Assembly (NCBI RefSeq): GCF_000219625.1
Contig: NC_018202.1
Location: forward strand, 248,001 to 312,000
Source: Zymoseptoria tritici IPO323
Taxonomy: Eukaryota > Ascomycota > Dothideomycetes > Mycosphaerellales > Mycosphaerellaceae
DNA: 64,000 nt
Direction: 5' to 3'
Under the pieces are notes generated by a model. The model had not been told where the DNA came from and did no database searches. It saw only the letters and a list, made by a program, of their open reading frames with translations. Each line of letters starts with the position of its first letter. Position 1 is the stretch's first letter. A program made the translations under genes and the position numbers. Positions 33,153 to 45,699 of the stretch are shown in pieces.

Positions 33153-33891
33153 TTGCAACGGCGAGTCCAAGGCTCCAAGCCTTCCACCGATCCGCACAAC
33201 CTAATAACACTTCCTCTGGAGGACATTTCATCTGCTGCAGCGTTGAAGAATACCGTGCTGCGAACTTTGTACACGGTGCGAGCAATCGCCAACGGCATCG
33301 GAGCAATACTTGAACCCGATCCTGCTGCGGGAGAGTTGGATTGAGAGCTGCTCGGAGCTGCGTGAAGGCGCAAATGCATGCCAGTATGCGAACAGCACTG
33401 TGCACGAGGTCATAGTCCATACGCTCGTTGCGTGTGCGGCGAGCCGATGGAGAACAATACTACGAGACGGCTCCATCTCCGTGTTCGAAGGTCAAGACGT
33501 TCCACAGGCCTTGCTCATCAAGCCAAGCAAGCTGCTCGAGACTGAGTGCGAGCGATCGACAACATTTGACAGCGACTTCAAGCATTTGGACGGCAATTCG
33601 TACTACAGAGGCTTTCCCGTCCGTTTCAATGGTCAAACGAAGGGAGATATCGGTCTTCGCCGGCGTGGAGATCAAATTGAAGCAGAATATCAGTCCTTGT
33701 CGCGGCGACGAGAGCAGCCATACGTGCCGAGAGCAGCCACTCGTGTCCAGGGCGCAGCGGACTATGCGACAGAAGTGGGCGGTCGATTCTACAACCGTCA
33801 AGTTGCCATCTTTCTGCGGCAACGGTCCTTCGATGAAAGGCGTCAATGCCCGAGGCGAATTTATGAGGATCGCACTTTGCAGTTCAAATGA
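33153..33891 (+). pseudogene. Coding-like remnant, two frames
   Basis: Frame 33153-33341 (ending in DPAAGELD) and then frame 33310-33891 (193 codons) both look like protein with moderate C/G third positions. The second lacks an ATG near its start, and the switch near 33310 has no splice site. A minus frame, 33939-33460, is also open. No domain recognised. Confidence 0.25.
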
Positions 33892-35683
33892 TAAGAGAAA
33901 GAAAGGTATAGGTTCCTTTTTGAAGAAGCAACCGCTCATTTAAGATCCTGCATCTGGTATTGCCCTGCGATGCCGCTTCCTGTCAAACGATGTGCGATGC
34001 AGTGTCCGCGAGCGTCTCCGTCACTCCACGAGGGTCCAAAAGCCGTGGGCGTACCGAGACATCTTGCGCTGGCCTCAAAGCGCGGGCATGAAGCCACAGC
34101 TCCATGGCCAGCCAAGACCGTCGCCATCGTGACCTGGAGTTCGAGGAGAGACGGCGAGACCTAGAGCGAGACCACAACCCGCAAGAGGTGAGATAAGGAA
34201 GGCGGAGAGCCGCATGAGCATCCTGTCACCGGCGGGAAACTCTTCTGTCGCAGCTGTAGCCTTGTTTGGGAAGACAAGGAGACCACGCATGAGACGGCAC
34301 ACACTACTCCACACAAGCTCACACCACAGGAGGCTGAACCAGCGACACGGGAGTCAAAGGCCACACCGAAGGAATCGAAGACCAATAAAGCAGGGAGCAA
34401 CATTTCCAGAGACGGCACTGTGCTGCATCCCGGAATCTTGAGAATAAGCAGGTCCAGCTGCCTCGCCAACTGTCCACATTGAATGCTCGCAGAAAAACGC
34501 TACCGTTACAAGGCTCCCATTCCTGTGATTCCATCGCCTCAAACCGTCAACTTGAAGTCTGCGCGGACGACCACGTCAGCGAGGTCGGCGAGGCCTGTAA
34601 GGATGGCATATGCGTCGAGGGGTTCAGCTGTGGTTCTCGCAGCATAGCACAGAAATTCCTGCCAACGCCTATGTCTTGTCGCCGGTATCGCTGAATCAGG
34701 AAGCACACCTCTACCAACATACTCCTCCGGGTGCACTCCGCTCTCGATGCCGTCGGACCGCGTCCTTCGCCCAAGACCCTGCAGCTCCACCCTCGGATCG
34801 AACTTGTCTCGCTCGCTGCCAGCCTTCTGGCCTATCGGATATCGTGCATCATCTGCTCGTTCAGAGGCTGAGATTCATGCATGCGAACATGGGACGGGAA
34901 TGGTGGTATCATTGTTATCGCTTCCGAACTCGCCACCAAACAGAGTATGCTCATCGCGTCGCTATTGTTGCCACGCTCATCCCATTCTGGTCCAGATCCA
35001 AAAAAAGCAACACCAAGTACGACCAACAAACTCGTCGATGCAGACAAACCACATGCGGGGCCCGAAGCTATGTAGCGGATCGACGCTGCCGACTCAACGA
35101 CGTTATTTTGACCTCTCGACGCACAGGCACTGGTCACATGTTGCTGCTACTCCCGGTTAGAAATGATGGACGGCCGTCTGAACCGTTCTACCTCGCCTTT
35201 CAAACGTCGCCGGTCAACAAGTCTCTGAGCCTTTCGTCACACCGCACGTCTTTGGAACCGTCCATCTTCTTCACACAACCCGGACGATCTACTCTAAGAT
35301 TCGCTCTCAACTACGGAGATTCGACCGGAGATCCTCGTGCGGTAATTGAACTCCGTTCGGACGTTGGGCTGGTCTCTTCTGGTCTCGATGAACAGCCATG
35401 GCCATGATCTGAAGGCCCAAAGGGATCATTGGCCGTCCGAGCTGCAACAGGGTCTTCCAACCCGGACCGCAGCGGGCAAAAATGAGTTGTCGGCCTGAGC
35501 GAATTGGAGGGTATCGTTCGTGCCTGGAGACCCTTGTGCGATAGATGGAACCCGGGCGTTAATGTGGCTGATGACAATAGTTCCGTCCGAAGGGCCGTCA
35601 AAGAGAGACCCAAGTCTTCATCGTAGGTACCGAAGCTGGATGATGACTCTGCGTCTGGCAACTTCTCTTCTGCTGGACGCTCG
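33892..35683. other. No confident gene
   Basis: Plus frame 34610-35407 is open for 265 codons, but its composition (Ser/Arg/His/Thr) and lack of GC3 signal suggest chance. Minus 35311-35889 overlaps part of it. Confidence 0.3.
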
Positions 35684-36037
35684 TTACGCTCGACCATCTC
35701 CCGTCCATTGCGCTCGGCTTCCTGACGGCAAAACAAAGTATGCGCCGGTTCTTGTCGTCTTCGCAGTCGTATTTGCCGTTTCGAGGTGGCCTTCGGGCTC
35801 GTAAACGATGCGTTCCGGGTCGGCGCTCTCAACGTAGCCCGGAGTGGACCGGGTGAGCTGCGGCGGCAAGACATCACAAAAGCCGACATGTACGCTCATG
35901 ACCGCCACAAAGACGGCGAACGCTGCGCCAGAATGGTCGATCGACTGGTCGGAATCAGCCCATCCCATGGACGCCGTATGCTCTGAAACACTCGGTCGAA
36001 TGCGGTTCAAACGCTCATCAATCTGGTTGTGAACCAT
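35684..36037 (-). pseudogene. Possible membrane protein fragment
   Basis: Minus frame, 117 codons, with one hydrophobic segment (GAAFAVFVAVMSVHVGF) about 40 residues from the start and a hydrophilic tail. Its first codon is GTG rather than ATG (an internal ATG exists), and no splice sites were resolved. No family recognised. Confidence 0.2.
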
Positions 36038-36744
36038 CTCTCGGGGCCGGTGGCTGTCAGGGCGGCCGTCTGGAGCTTCTTCTCGGTGTTGATGATGTTG
36101 CCTGTGAGCGTGCGAAAAGAGGGAACGTCCTGCATTTGCCGCGACGCTGTAAGAGGTCTCGATTGTTGAGGTGGAAGGCGGTATTAATCGGAATTTGGAG
36201 ATTGTATGCAGACAACATCATGAGCACAGCGCAGCGTAGCCAACAATGCAACGGGAATACATACGGAGCCGAACATTGCCATGATGGCGCAGATCAATTC
36301 GCAGTCTCGCTGGCACCAAAGCCTTTGGTCCATGTTCACACTTCCATTGCTCTCCTTCGTTGATCCTCGCCATTTGCTTCAAGTACACAGTTCCACTACG
36401 CTGGAGCTCACAGGAGTAACAGGACATCGGAGGGATGGCGCTAGTCGACCGCGCAACCGTTCGTGGTAACGGTATATTCATTTGTCAATCCGTGCTTCCT
36501 TCCGTGTGTGCCACACACTTATGATTCTTGGACCAGTGTTCAAGGTCGGAGAAATTGTCAAGTCGAGCTCACGAGATCTTGGTCTTGCAGAGCTGCTTCG
36601 TTGAACTGTAGTTCGCTCGTTGCCGAGGTGCTGAGCTGGTACGCCAGTCGGTGATGGCGGAAGCGATCTGGTTATTGCCACTGCCAGTCGACCCGGTCAT
36701 GCTCGACGGAACTGGCACGGTCGCGGATATGAGTACAAACCCGG

Positions 36745-36776
<32 letters not shown>
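36745..36776. repeat. CT dinucleotide microsatellite
   Basis: Near-perfect (CT)n run of about 32 bases with one TT interruption. Confidence 0.95.
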
Positions 36777-36777
<1 letters not shown>

Positions 36778-37661
36778 CCCCATAACACCGACTTCGATCT
36801 TTTTAAGCGTCCAAAGTCAACCGACTGTCGCTGTGGCCAAGTGCATAAGCCTAGTATGCGTGTGTCGATCCAGGGTGGAGCGATCCGCTTGGACATCTCA
36901 CTGCATCGCCGTGCAGAGCAGGCGTCCGGTCCAAGTCGCTCCGTATAGGTTGTTACCATCATCAAAACCTTGCGTGGCTTACCCTCACTTCCCTCGCCAG
37001 CTCCTCGCGGACTGAACCAGATCGATACGAAGACATTACGCTGCCATTTCCTTACCCGGACACTGGATACGAACGGCATCACGGCATGGAGGCGGCGGCG
37101 TGGGAAGTGCACAGCATTCGGGATCTCTCAACCTCAATCGCCTGTCGCGATCCATGGAGCAAGCATTTCATCCACAATCCTCGGACCCGTGAGGGAGCAA
37201 GTGCAGACGGTCCTCATTCTCGCCCGGAACAGCAAACCGGCAGCATCACTGCGGCATCGGAAGTGGAATGGCAGTATTCCCAACAAAGACTGCAATGCGC
37301 TCCCTTAAGCTCTGCTTCTTCCTCTACGCCGTGCCATGTGAACTCGTAAGTCTTTCAGCAGCGCCGAGTTGAACTTGGCGGTTTCAATTTTCGATGAATC
37401 ATCCCTGGTTTCCGTCGGGAGAACTTTCGCCGCAAGATCAAACTTTGCTCAAACTGGTTTGTGCATTCAGAAAATGCATTCCGCTTTCTCACCGATCGCA
37501 TCGGATACTTGCGATAATGGTGGCGTTGTCCATGGGTCGTAATTTGTTCTGGTTGTTGCTCGATGCGGGACGGCGACACAGATGGTGATATAGATAAAAG
37601 CTGTGCTCGACAGGTTACCGTTCACTCGGGTCGTCCTCTTCTGTGCATCTGAACACAATTC

Positions 37662-38420
37662 TCACTCCGCTGCTGCGGCTTCCAAATTGGTAGATCGAGC
37701 TGTATGGTTCTTCATCAGATAGTCAGGCTGCTTGCTGAGCAGTGAGCGCCGTGCTGGTCTCCAGCGAGAGGAATCAGGAACATATTTGACATGAATGGGT
37801 CCAGGACCCTGCATCGATGTCGCCAATTCTCGGAACTCGTACCTGGATGCCTTGAGCAAACTGACCGAGCCAACTCGTGGAAGCCTGATTGGTCCACACG
37901 GGCTGGTCGGTCCACTTGAACACGATATGCCCGCCGTCGCGCGGCTGCACATCTGCGGGTGTCTGATCCTTGATCCACTTCAGTACGCCATGTACGGCGT
38001 TGTACGGTACCTCGCCGGCTGTGCTGCCGTTGTGTAGATTTGCTCGTGCCCGATGGAAATCTTCTTTCGCTTAATAGCAGACGTTCCATTTCCTCATCAA
38101 CTCTCGTGGGTCCGAGGCGTTCAGACTTCCGCTCGGGATCTCCCCCTTTAGAGGGCTGCTCTAGCGACCAGGCTTTGTTGATCGGTGTGTTGGCGTGGGT
38201 CTTCGTACAAGGCTTCAGCTACCTCTATCATCTTGCAAGCATATAACCTGGCGTTGATCATGCGAGTCGCTGCGTCGTTGGAACTTTCCATTGCATCGGC
38301 TGTGATGACTGCGTCCTTGCCTAGCTCGTCGACATAGCTGCTGATGGTGATTTTGGGACGCAGCCAGAAAAACGCGATGATAGCGAGAGCGGCAGCCACG
38401 ATCCAGTTTCGACTCCGTTT
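37662..38420 (-). pseudogene. Degraded type II membrane protein remnant
   Basis: Minus frame around 38420-38148 encodes a basic start, a membrane segment (WIVAAALAIIAFFWL) and a helical region. Downstream, another frame (about 38130-37840) reads as folded protein (NAVHGVLKWIKDQT, HIVFKWTDQPVW) but contains a TAA near 38070. A third frame ends at 37662. Switches near 38150 and 37830 lack good introns; the last could be an unusually short 34-bp one. Probably a pseudogene of an unknown membrane protein. Confidence 0.35.
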
Positions 38421-40261
38421 TGTATGAGGTTATGGGGCCTTCCAGGTAGTTGGTGACAAGTGCAAAGCAGGTTTTGGGTGTTTAACGTGTCCAATGGAGC
38501 AGATTGCCGGCGCTGGAAATAGAGACAAAGGTTGCGACAAACACTGGCAAGTCCGCGGACTTCTTGTCTGTTCCGATTGGAGACATCGCCTCGGTGGGTA
38601 CATCTATCGACTCTTAACGCCAATCTCTGCAGTCTTCAATGTTCCTCCTCCACTCCGCCCACGATAACGTCCTCGCCGATCACCAATGAGAATCCCAAAT
38701 CACCACGCCACCCAAAACATACCACAAATCCCAGGCCACGCAACTCAAAACCATACCACCGCCGCCGTCCGAGCTTGTTGATATTATGCTTCGAGATCTC
38801 GGTCTCAATCTCTTCACCTGTCCAGTCTTCAAGGGAGCGATCTGGCGGTGGAGTTGACTGGTTGCTGTGTCAAGGAGACTCAGATGGCTGCGGTGTCGGA
38901 TACCGCGATATGGTTCGTCTGAGAATGCATGGCGATAGTTGCCTGCGGTAGCGAAATTCGATACTGGGGTATGGATTCTCCGGAAAAGTATTCGGCGCCG
39001 GCGGCAGTCGTTGAGGACGTCTTGGAGAGGAACAATATTGGAGATCTAATTCGATGTTGATGTTCAAGTCCGTTTCCGCAGGCCCGTCTCCATTGTAGAG
39101 CTTCTCCTTCAATTACAGTTTCCTTCTATTCCATTACTTCCGTCCGTGATCTCTCTGGAGTCGCATTTTGATCGCGGCTCCTGCTGCGTGTAGAAGGTGC
39201 GGAAGTCCCAGCGCAGGCTCTATTGTGTATCTTTTGAGCAAAGACATAACTCTCTCGGTTGTCCTTGTCTGAGATGCGTATCAATTAGGCGAGGCGCTGG
39301 AGCTGCGGCGACCGGATGTTGAAGGTGCTTCCGGATTTGGATGTCTGGTCCGCATGGAGCCGTCTTTCGAAGACGCCATGGTCAGCAGGGAAGAGGAAGA
39401 CTAGATCGAGGGATGGAATGCACACCTTCGTGATCCGGGTCGTTTGTCATTGGTGTCATTCATCGTGCCGAGGTGTGCAGTGGAGCATAGCCATGTGTCA
39501 TGGCTGATTTTGATATCGATGTCGATGTCGATGGCCTCAACGTAGTCTTGCTCGCTTCAGATGGACGAAGTTGGTCGGTCCTTGCCTCAGGCTCAACGTC
39601 GTCAAAAAGTCAACGATGTTCGGATCTGCCTTCCTCGGGATCTGCATTCAATCGGAGGACACACCTCGACATTGGCGCAGAGTAATGTCGAAGTCATGCC
39701 TTGCCCGACTCCCGCTGCTACATCCATCCTCCACCATCTTCATCCCTGACGAGGAACAAATCCTTGACGATATCGTGCTTCTTTCTCGACTGCAGCGGCC
39801 ACGACATTGGAAACGGAATCCTGTTACATCGCCACCCGCTCCATCGTCAACTGTCCTCTTTCATCCCATCTTCCCTTTCCATCGCACTCTTGTTCTTCAT
39901 CCTGCTCTCCTTCTTCCTCATCATTGATGACGAGCTTTGCTTCTGCCCTCTCTCGGCGTTGACTGCGACCGGCGTCGTCGGCGCGCTGTCGGTGAGCTCT
40001 GGCCTGGAGCTGTTTGATTCAAGACCTCCATCTCTCCTTTGGTGATGGTTGGCGGGCAGCGGAGGAGAGGTAGGAGGTGCGGGCGGGTGGGGTTGAGGCG
40101 GGTGTGGTTGTTTGGGTTGGCCGGGTGTCGAGGTAGTGTGAATGAGGTCTTCGCGTATAGTCTGTCACGACTGCGTAGAAAAAGTTGCCGACTTGGAGCG
40201 GACGACGACGATGACGCCGCAACGAGGGAAGTAAGTACTGACTACTGAGGAGCCCGAGAGC
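38421..40261. other. No confident gene
   Basis: Frames are short or Ser/Pro-rich on both strands; a plus block near 39571-40045 is hydrophobic but has no supported start. Confidence 0.3.
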
Positions 40262-40840
40262 TTGCGAGGAGCGACAAGACAGGACAGCGACGGACGTACG
40301 ATACCCATTCTGCATCTCAATCACCACATCGATACCGCCCATCTTCTTATGCATACCATCCATCCCATGCGCGCCCCGGACAACATCTTCAAGTCATTAC
40401 CTCTGCAAGACACATCTCACTGGCATCACCAATGTGGCAGTCTCCGTCGACTCGCGCAACAAGACCACCAAGCACGCACACCACCAAACATGCACACCAC
40501 CAAGCACGATCTCGACGCGCTGACCGAGGATGAGGCCGAGAATGGCCACAGAAAAGTCATGGCCTACTTGGAGGCTATCGGCATCGAGATGAAGGCCATC
40601 GTGTGCAGCATCCGGCAGATTACGGGCATTGAAGATAGGAGCGGCGGGGCAAGGAGAAGTGGGAGTGTGCGGACGAGTCTCAACGGGCAATGAAACCCAG
40701 AAGCAGCGGGATAAGAGGAGGTGGGCGCGCGCGGAAGAGTTGCTGGACGCGATGCTGAAGTGGATTCAGGAGGGCATTTCGAGGAGTATGCCGAGAGTCT
40801 GACAAGGATGGGCAAGAAGATGGACACCGAGTGTTCCCTC
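40262..40840 (+). pseudogene. Helical coding remnant
   Basis: Frame 40262-40693 ends with a helical segment (LDALTEDEAENGHRKVMAYL). From about 40690 a different frame carries a second helix (ARAEELLDAMLKWIQEGI) up to 40801. The frame change near 40650-40690 may be an indel or an unseen intron. Small helical protein of unknown function. Confidence 0.25.
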
Positions 40841-40989
40841 ATGCGCAGAGTTGCTGCTGCGCAGGATGGACATTCCGTTCGCGTTCGCGATTCGCGGGCG
40901 CTACACCTCGTGAACCGTTCGACGGCGCGAAGCTGCCTTGAGGCATTCAAAGGGGTGCCGAGATATCATCGCCGACGGAACCCAAAATA

Positions 40990-41406
40990 ATGCACACGCG
41001 GCTTGTTATTGTATCCACCATCCTCATGCTCTCCTCCGCCCCTCCCGCCTCGAGACGGAGCACAACGGGAAAGCGAGTCGCATCGATTGTGGCCCACCAA
41101 AGCTCGTGCTGTCCACCCGCACCCTCTGGAGTCGCACCACCTGGAGTCGCACCACCTGGAGTCGCACCACCTGGGGCGCTGCCGTTGTGTGCAAAGTGTA
41201 CCACGGGTGAAGATGCTCGCGCTTGGCTCTTTCGACAACTTCGGCTGCAAAGAGTTTCGGAAGTGATGCTTCTGAAGCTCGCCTGTTCGCACGGTGGCAA
41301 CATCCGACATCCGCATCTGATTGTCCGACTGACATCAGCGAGACACAATCTCGGCAACCATGGCGCTCTCCACCACGCGCTCGCACGAGACTGTGGTGGT
41401 GCATAA
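40990..41406 (+). CDS. Candidate small secreted protein with GVAPP repeats
   Basis: 138 residues from ATG at 40990. The start is signal-peptide-like (MHTRLVIVSTILMLSSA), with likely cleavage near residue 17-20. Six Cys (40, 41, 67, 70, 99, 135) could form three disulphides. Residues 45-64 are GVAPP-type repeats encoded by a 15-bp tandem repeat. Size, secretion signal and even Cys number fit a fungal secreted effector-like or wall protein, but no family is recognised. A minus frame (41357-40947) is also open, so the call stays tentative. Confidence 0.4.
   Translation: MHTRLVIVSTILMLSSAPPASRRSTTGKRVASIVAHQSSCCPPAPSGVAPPGVAPPGVAPPGALPLCAKCTTGEDARAWLFRQLRLQRVSEVMLLKLACSHGGNIRHPHLIVRLTSARHNLGNHGALHHALARDCGGA
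41126..41170. repeat. 15-bp tandem repeat, three units
   Basis: Unit CTGGAGTCGCACCAC at 41126, 41141 and 41156; in frame with the secreted-protein ORF. Confidence 0.95.
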
Positions 41407-41713
41407 GGATGATGCTATAAGGTATAGCGAAAGCAACAGCACCGAGAATGGCACTGGCGTGTGCAACTAACATTGACAGATGTGTGAGATGCGGTGGTTG
41501 CACGTCGCTGTGGCGACTGCCCACGATCAGAAAACGGAGAAGCAATTTCACAGAACCATGTAACTGCGCATCCTTCGTCCAATCCAAATTTCGCGAGCGC
41601 GTTGGAATGTAGGGGTGCATTCTGAGGCAATGTCCCCGCTACTCCTCCGTTGCTCCTCCGTGCTAATCAGACCTTTTTCATTGATCGCGCTACTGCTCTA
41701 CACTTGTCGCGCT

Positions 41714-42267
41714 ATGGCGCCGTCCACACCAGGAGCGACTCCCACCCACCGTCCCACCGCCAGACTTTCATTCAACTGCGTTACGAAGCGTACAAGCACA
41801 AAGACTGCCTCCCAGCTTATCGATGCCACTCGACCAGTTCAAACAGTGGTCACTCTACTAATTCGGGAGATTGTGGTGAGTCTCTCCAAGTCAGCAGCAT
41901 TTTGACTACAATTAACGTGCGATTGAAGAGTCCTGACCTCACAAAGGCTTCTGAGCTCAAGCAATACCACAGTGCAATGCTGCAGCACCATCTCAAAGTC
42001 CGCCAGTCACTGTCCAAGCGGATTTCTGAGAACGAAGGGGAAGTGGTGCAACGCAGTGACACTGAACAACGAACTGCGACAACATTGCCCGGACCAGCAA
42101 CTTTGGCTCTGGGCAGGGACGACGCATACGGTCCCGCTATAGTCCGAGACTATCGAGCACAGATCCCAGAGACTTTGTTCGCACCCAACTGGACTCAGGA
42201 ATTGTACAACACCGATCTTTTTCCAGCCGCGGGCGACTCCTGGCGCCCGCTTCCGACCAACAGTTAA
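41714..42267 (+). CDS. Spliced 160-residue protein of unknown function
   Basis: Join 41714..41875 and 41947..42267. ATG at 41714. The 71-bp intron has GTGAGT, a CCTGAC branch close to the end and ACAAAG; phase 0 is kept and exon 2 runs cleanly to TAA. Residues 1-54 are basic and Thr/Ser/Pro-rich, possibly a targeting or disordered region. Residues 55-90 form a helix (ELKQYHSAMLQHHLKVRQSL). The C-terminal 60 residues are mixed with several aromatic residues. No family recognised. The branch point is near the acceptor, so a slightly different 3' site is possible. Confidence 0.5.
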
Positions 42268-42599
42268 GGGTGCTTTGAGCGTCATCTACGTCCTGCGACT
42301 CCCACTTCTGTGCCTGTGCTGAATAAGACCATTGCTTAGAGGAGGCCGAGGCAGCGAAGCTCAAGGTTAAGGTGAGGACGATGCAGAAGGAGTCGATGCC
42401 GTTGTTGTGAGCGAGGAAAGGCGGAGGAAAGGGGCCGAAATGTAAGGCGAGGGAGACGTACGACAAGACAAGTAAAACCGTACGCTGCGACTGCCTGCCC
42501 AAACTCGAGTGTCAACCGAAACACTACTACCACACTGTATCCGCGCGCAATCACCGCCAACACGATGCATCATCTCTCCGTCTGCCCACCACCGCCCTC

Positions 42600-43293
42600 C
42601 ACGCCGCCCATCTGACAAAGCCTGCGCTTTTCTCCGTGAAAACAGACACTTCCTCGCACTTGACCCTGGAGATCTGTCCATTAGTGAAGTCCGGCCGGCT
42701 GCCACACATGGCATCCCAAACAGTTGCAAAGGAGCGGTAAGGCACACCCTCAGTACGGAGCAGAAGCTGCCGTTCGGTGATGTCCGCTCTGCTTCATACC
42801 AGCTGACCCTCTACAGGTACACTACAGACACTGCACTCATCGGAGAAGCAGCGGTGCTTTGGTGAAGCTCGGCAGCTCTGGACACTGGACTCAGTCTACG
42901 CTTCATACCAGCTTGAACCAGGAGCTATGAACATCCACCCTTACTCCTTCATTGGAGAAGAGTTGACGCATATTGAAGTGACGGTTGAACTCTGGACGTG
43001 CCAGCACACTCGATCTGGACGAGAGCACGCTCCGAGGGACACGGAACGGGCATATGGGATGTGGGGACCGGTAAGGACGCTGCCTGCTTTGATACGGTGA
43101 CCATCACCAAGACCAGCGGAACCACCAAAGTCGACTTCACCCTCCCTCGTTTCAGCTGAGTAACCATCGATACGAGGCATCACTTGCTCCACTCCGCTTG
43201 ATCTCTGCTGACAACTGCTTGCAGACCCAGCTCGATTCCCAGCTTTCGACCATCCCCTCATCTCGGTCCACGACGTCTCTCACGCCTGCCTAA
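42600..43293 (+). CDS. Multi-exon gene of unknown function, 5' end unresolved
   Basis: Proposed exons: open from about 42600 to 42736 (no in-frame ATG, so an upstream exon is missing), 42828..43070 and 43225..43293. Intron 1 has GTAAGG, a CAGCTGACCC branch and ends CACTACAG; intron 2 has GTAAGG, a TGCTGACAAC branch and TTGCAG. All joins are in phase 0 and the last exon ends at TAA. The middle exon has good protein character (RQLWTLDSVYASYQLEPGAM). After the last acceptor another frame remains open to 43489, so the true 3' end is uncertain. Family unknown. Confidence 0.4.
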
Positions 43294-43779
43294 ATCCGTC
43301 GTGCGTGCATTCGACATTGCGGATCGACCATTGGAAATCCAGCTCCCGAAGCTACCATACCAGTGCCGAAACATCGTTCGAATGACGACTGGCGCCAAGT
43401 GGAAGATACTATCCCATCAGCGTTTCGCTCCCGCGTACGACGAGAGTCCTCCCAGCTACAGTGTCTGGAGTCACGTTCTTGGATCGTAGCCAGTGTCCGA
43501 CATACCTCGTACCAGCAGTCTGCTCATGTTGATCAAGGCAAGATAACCAATCCGTGCATCACAACGCTCCGCCGCCTACTCCACACCCAAATCTCTCCGC
43601 AGTGGCATTGACACGCCCTCCGCCCACAGCAATTCAAGATCTTCGCAGCTCACGGAACAAGGCCACTGCTCTCCGGTCAAATGCATGTCCCAGAGAGGAT
43701 TCGTCCAGCAAACATCCTCCTAGGTTGCCGCTGCTACTACGCAGTGCTGGATTTTCCAAACAACAAAACATTAGGCCTG

Positions 43780-44320
43780 GCTGTGACATTAAAAGGCAGC
43801 TACCGCACCGACCGCCTCCATTCAGACCAGCAAGGGATTGTTCGGCATCACTCTCAAGAATGGCAGCCAGTCCTGGGAACTCGACGAGCTCATGGAAGGG
43901 GAGCAAGCGGCCGATCCGCCGCACATTGGCCAGGTACGAGCGTGATTCGAGCCCTGCCGCCAGTGAAGACGAGGAGAAGTCAAAGGCCAAACGCACCCGC
44001 TCAAACGACCAGAGTGGACGCAAGCTTCGACCGACGACGTCTCCCTAGCATGGCAGCGCCAAACAGGCCACGCGGCAAGGCAAAGCGCACACCGAAGGCC
44101 AAGGCGAACGCCACCCCCAATGCCAAAGTAAAGGCCACGACAGTCAGCACACCCCGCATCAACTCCCAGCTGGGGAGCGAAGCAGTTTATCCAAGCCGGC
44201 GAAGCCAAAGCGCGGAAAAAAGAGGGCCAAGCCATCTACGCCAGCCGAGCCCGCTGATCCGAACCTCGACAGTGACACCGACGCCGACCTCTCATCAACG
44301 ATGGCGCCCAAGCTAGTGGG
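43780..44320 (+). pseudogene. Basic, Lys/Arg-rich protein remnant
   Basis: Successive frames encode a short folded-looking part (GLFGITLKNGSQSWELDEL) up to a GTACGAG donor-like site near 43937, then acidic-basic DEEKSKAKRTR, then Lys/Pro/Ala-rich PRGKAKRTPKAKANATP, then an acidic end (NLDSDTDADL) near 44317. The composition suggests a chromatin or nucleic-acid binding tail (inference). At least three frame changes, with no clean introns. Confidence 0.3.
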
Positions 44321-44644
44321 GTAGACAAAGATGGTTCTTACCGACAGCAAAGAGGAGAGCGAATAAGCGGACGTGGAGCACGGACGGACGGGGAGAGACG
44401 GACGGGAGTAACAGGACACGGACATGCATACCCGCAAGGGGAGTGGCACATCAAAGGTGAATCTGGAAGACCGTCTTATGCTGTCATCACCGGCCTCCTC
44501 CTCTTCTTCCTTTTTCTCGCCAATGTTCCACGCTTCATCATCTCCCCGCCTCTTATCTATACGAGCAACCCTTGTCGAGACCAAAGTCGGGCATGTTTCT
44601 GAATCAACGCCACAACTGGAGGTGAACCGGGCAGACGGCGATCT

Positions 44645-45436
44645 ATGGATGTTCTGGACATGTGGGCCGAAAAGATTGGATGCTCAAGGCAATGCAATGC
44701 TACCGAAGTGATCAGGTCCACTCCCAACGGCGTCGTCAACGGCAATGTCCCTACCTTTGGACTCTGCATCCGACATGATCCCATCCGCAATGTCAAGATA
44801 CCTATATCGGACAATGACAGCACAGCACCAGCCTACACTTGCCGCACTCAACTCCTCGATCACACTTCCCCAACGAACTATCAGCCCAGGCTCCTCCGAT
44901 TTCTGGACATGTCGCCAACCATCTCCCTTGAATTGACCGATCGACTGACCACCGGGCACACTTGGCGATGCTGCCGGAACGACGATCATGCCAGTCATGT
45001 GCGAGGAGCGCATGCGTGTGGAGACTTCACGATTCAAAGAGGATCTGCCATCTGGGAAGATGGCGAGAGTGGTGTAGGAACGCAGCGGAACGACAAGAGG
45101 GTGGAAAGTATGTCATCTTCCAGTCGATCTCTCTGCAGCGAACTACCAGCCGATTCGCTGACTTCGATCCGCCGACATTTCTTCTGGGCATCGCAGATTC
45201 GCAAGCGTCCTTTCTCGGCGGATATTGATGCCCATCTATCCTGGTCAGGCCGGTTGTTGGTCCACTCAAAAGCGGTGCCAGCCCTTGCGACACAGGAAAT
45301 TGAAGATTTCGCTCGCCGCCACACGAATCTGCTCGAGATTGCTGTGACCTGCCGGCTATTTCGCGGCTTGCTGGCAGGCTGCTCGATCGGCACCTTTTCA
45401 CACGCTTTGCGGCATAGCAGAGACCTGCTAATCTAG
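44645..45436 (+). CDS. Unknown ORF, 263 residues
   Basis: ATG at 44645, open for 263 codons to TAG. The first half is Thr/Asn/Ser-rich with several Cys; the second half (from about residue 155) looks folded, with Trp, Leu and Arg and a hydrophobic stretch (LLEIAVTCRLFRGLLAG). No family recognised. A minus frame (45037-44684) is open over the first half, so only the second half is well supported. Confidence 0.35.
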   Translation: MDVLDMWAEKIGCSRQCNATEVIRSTPNGVVNGNVPTFGLCIRHDPIRNVKIPISDNDSTAPAYTCRTQLLDHTSPTNYQPRLLRFLDMSPTISLELTDRLTTGHTWRCCRNDDHASHVRGAHACGDFTIQRGSAIWEDGESGVGTQRNDKRVESMSSSSRSLCSELPADSLTSIRRHFFWASQIRKRPFSADIDAHLSWSGRLLVHSKAVPALATQEIEDFARRHTNLLEIAVTCRLFRGLLAGCSIGTFSHALRHSRDLLI

Positions 45437-45692
45437 TCGCAGAATGCCGTCATCCGGAGAACATCCTCGGAGGCAGGTATCAGCTCCAAGACTTATTTAG
45501 CACTACTCCACCGGCCACCCCGCTACTCACTCCAACATCGTTACGTCGACCGTCAGCCAACGCAAAGTGCAGGCTAGCAAAGACCACCTACTGCGGCAGA
45601 TGAACGACGCCGAGCTGGAAGAACTCGAAGCCTTCCTCCGCAACAGACCAGCGAAGATCCGCACCACATTGCTTTTGAAATCTGTATTGTAG
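45437..45692 (+). pseudogene. Coding remnant with frameshift
   Basis: From an acceptor-like GCGGCATAG (about 45416) a frame reads ENILGGRYQLQDLFSTTPP and continues Pro/Thr/Ser-rich. Near 45590 it stops, and a neighbouring frame continues with a helical end (MNDAELEELEAFLRNRPAKI) to TAG at 45692. Probably the C-terminal part of a broken gene. Confidence 0.3.
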
Positions 45693-45699
45693 GGCAGCG

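Noticed and set aside
34610..35407. 265-codon plus ORF as a gene
   Set aside because: Composition is Ser/Arg/Thr-rich throughout, no third-position bias and no domain; a chance open frame is likely.
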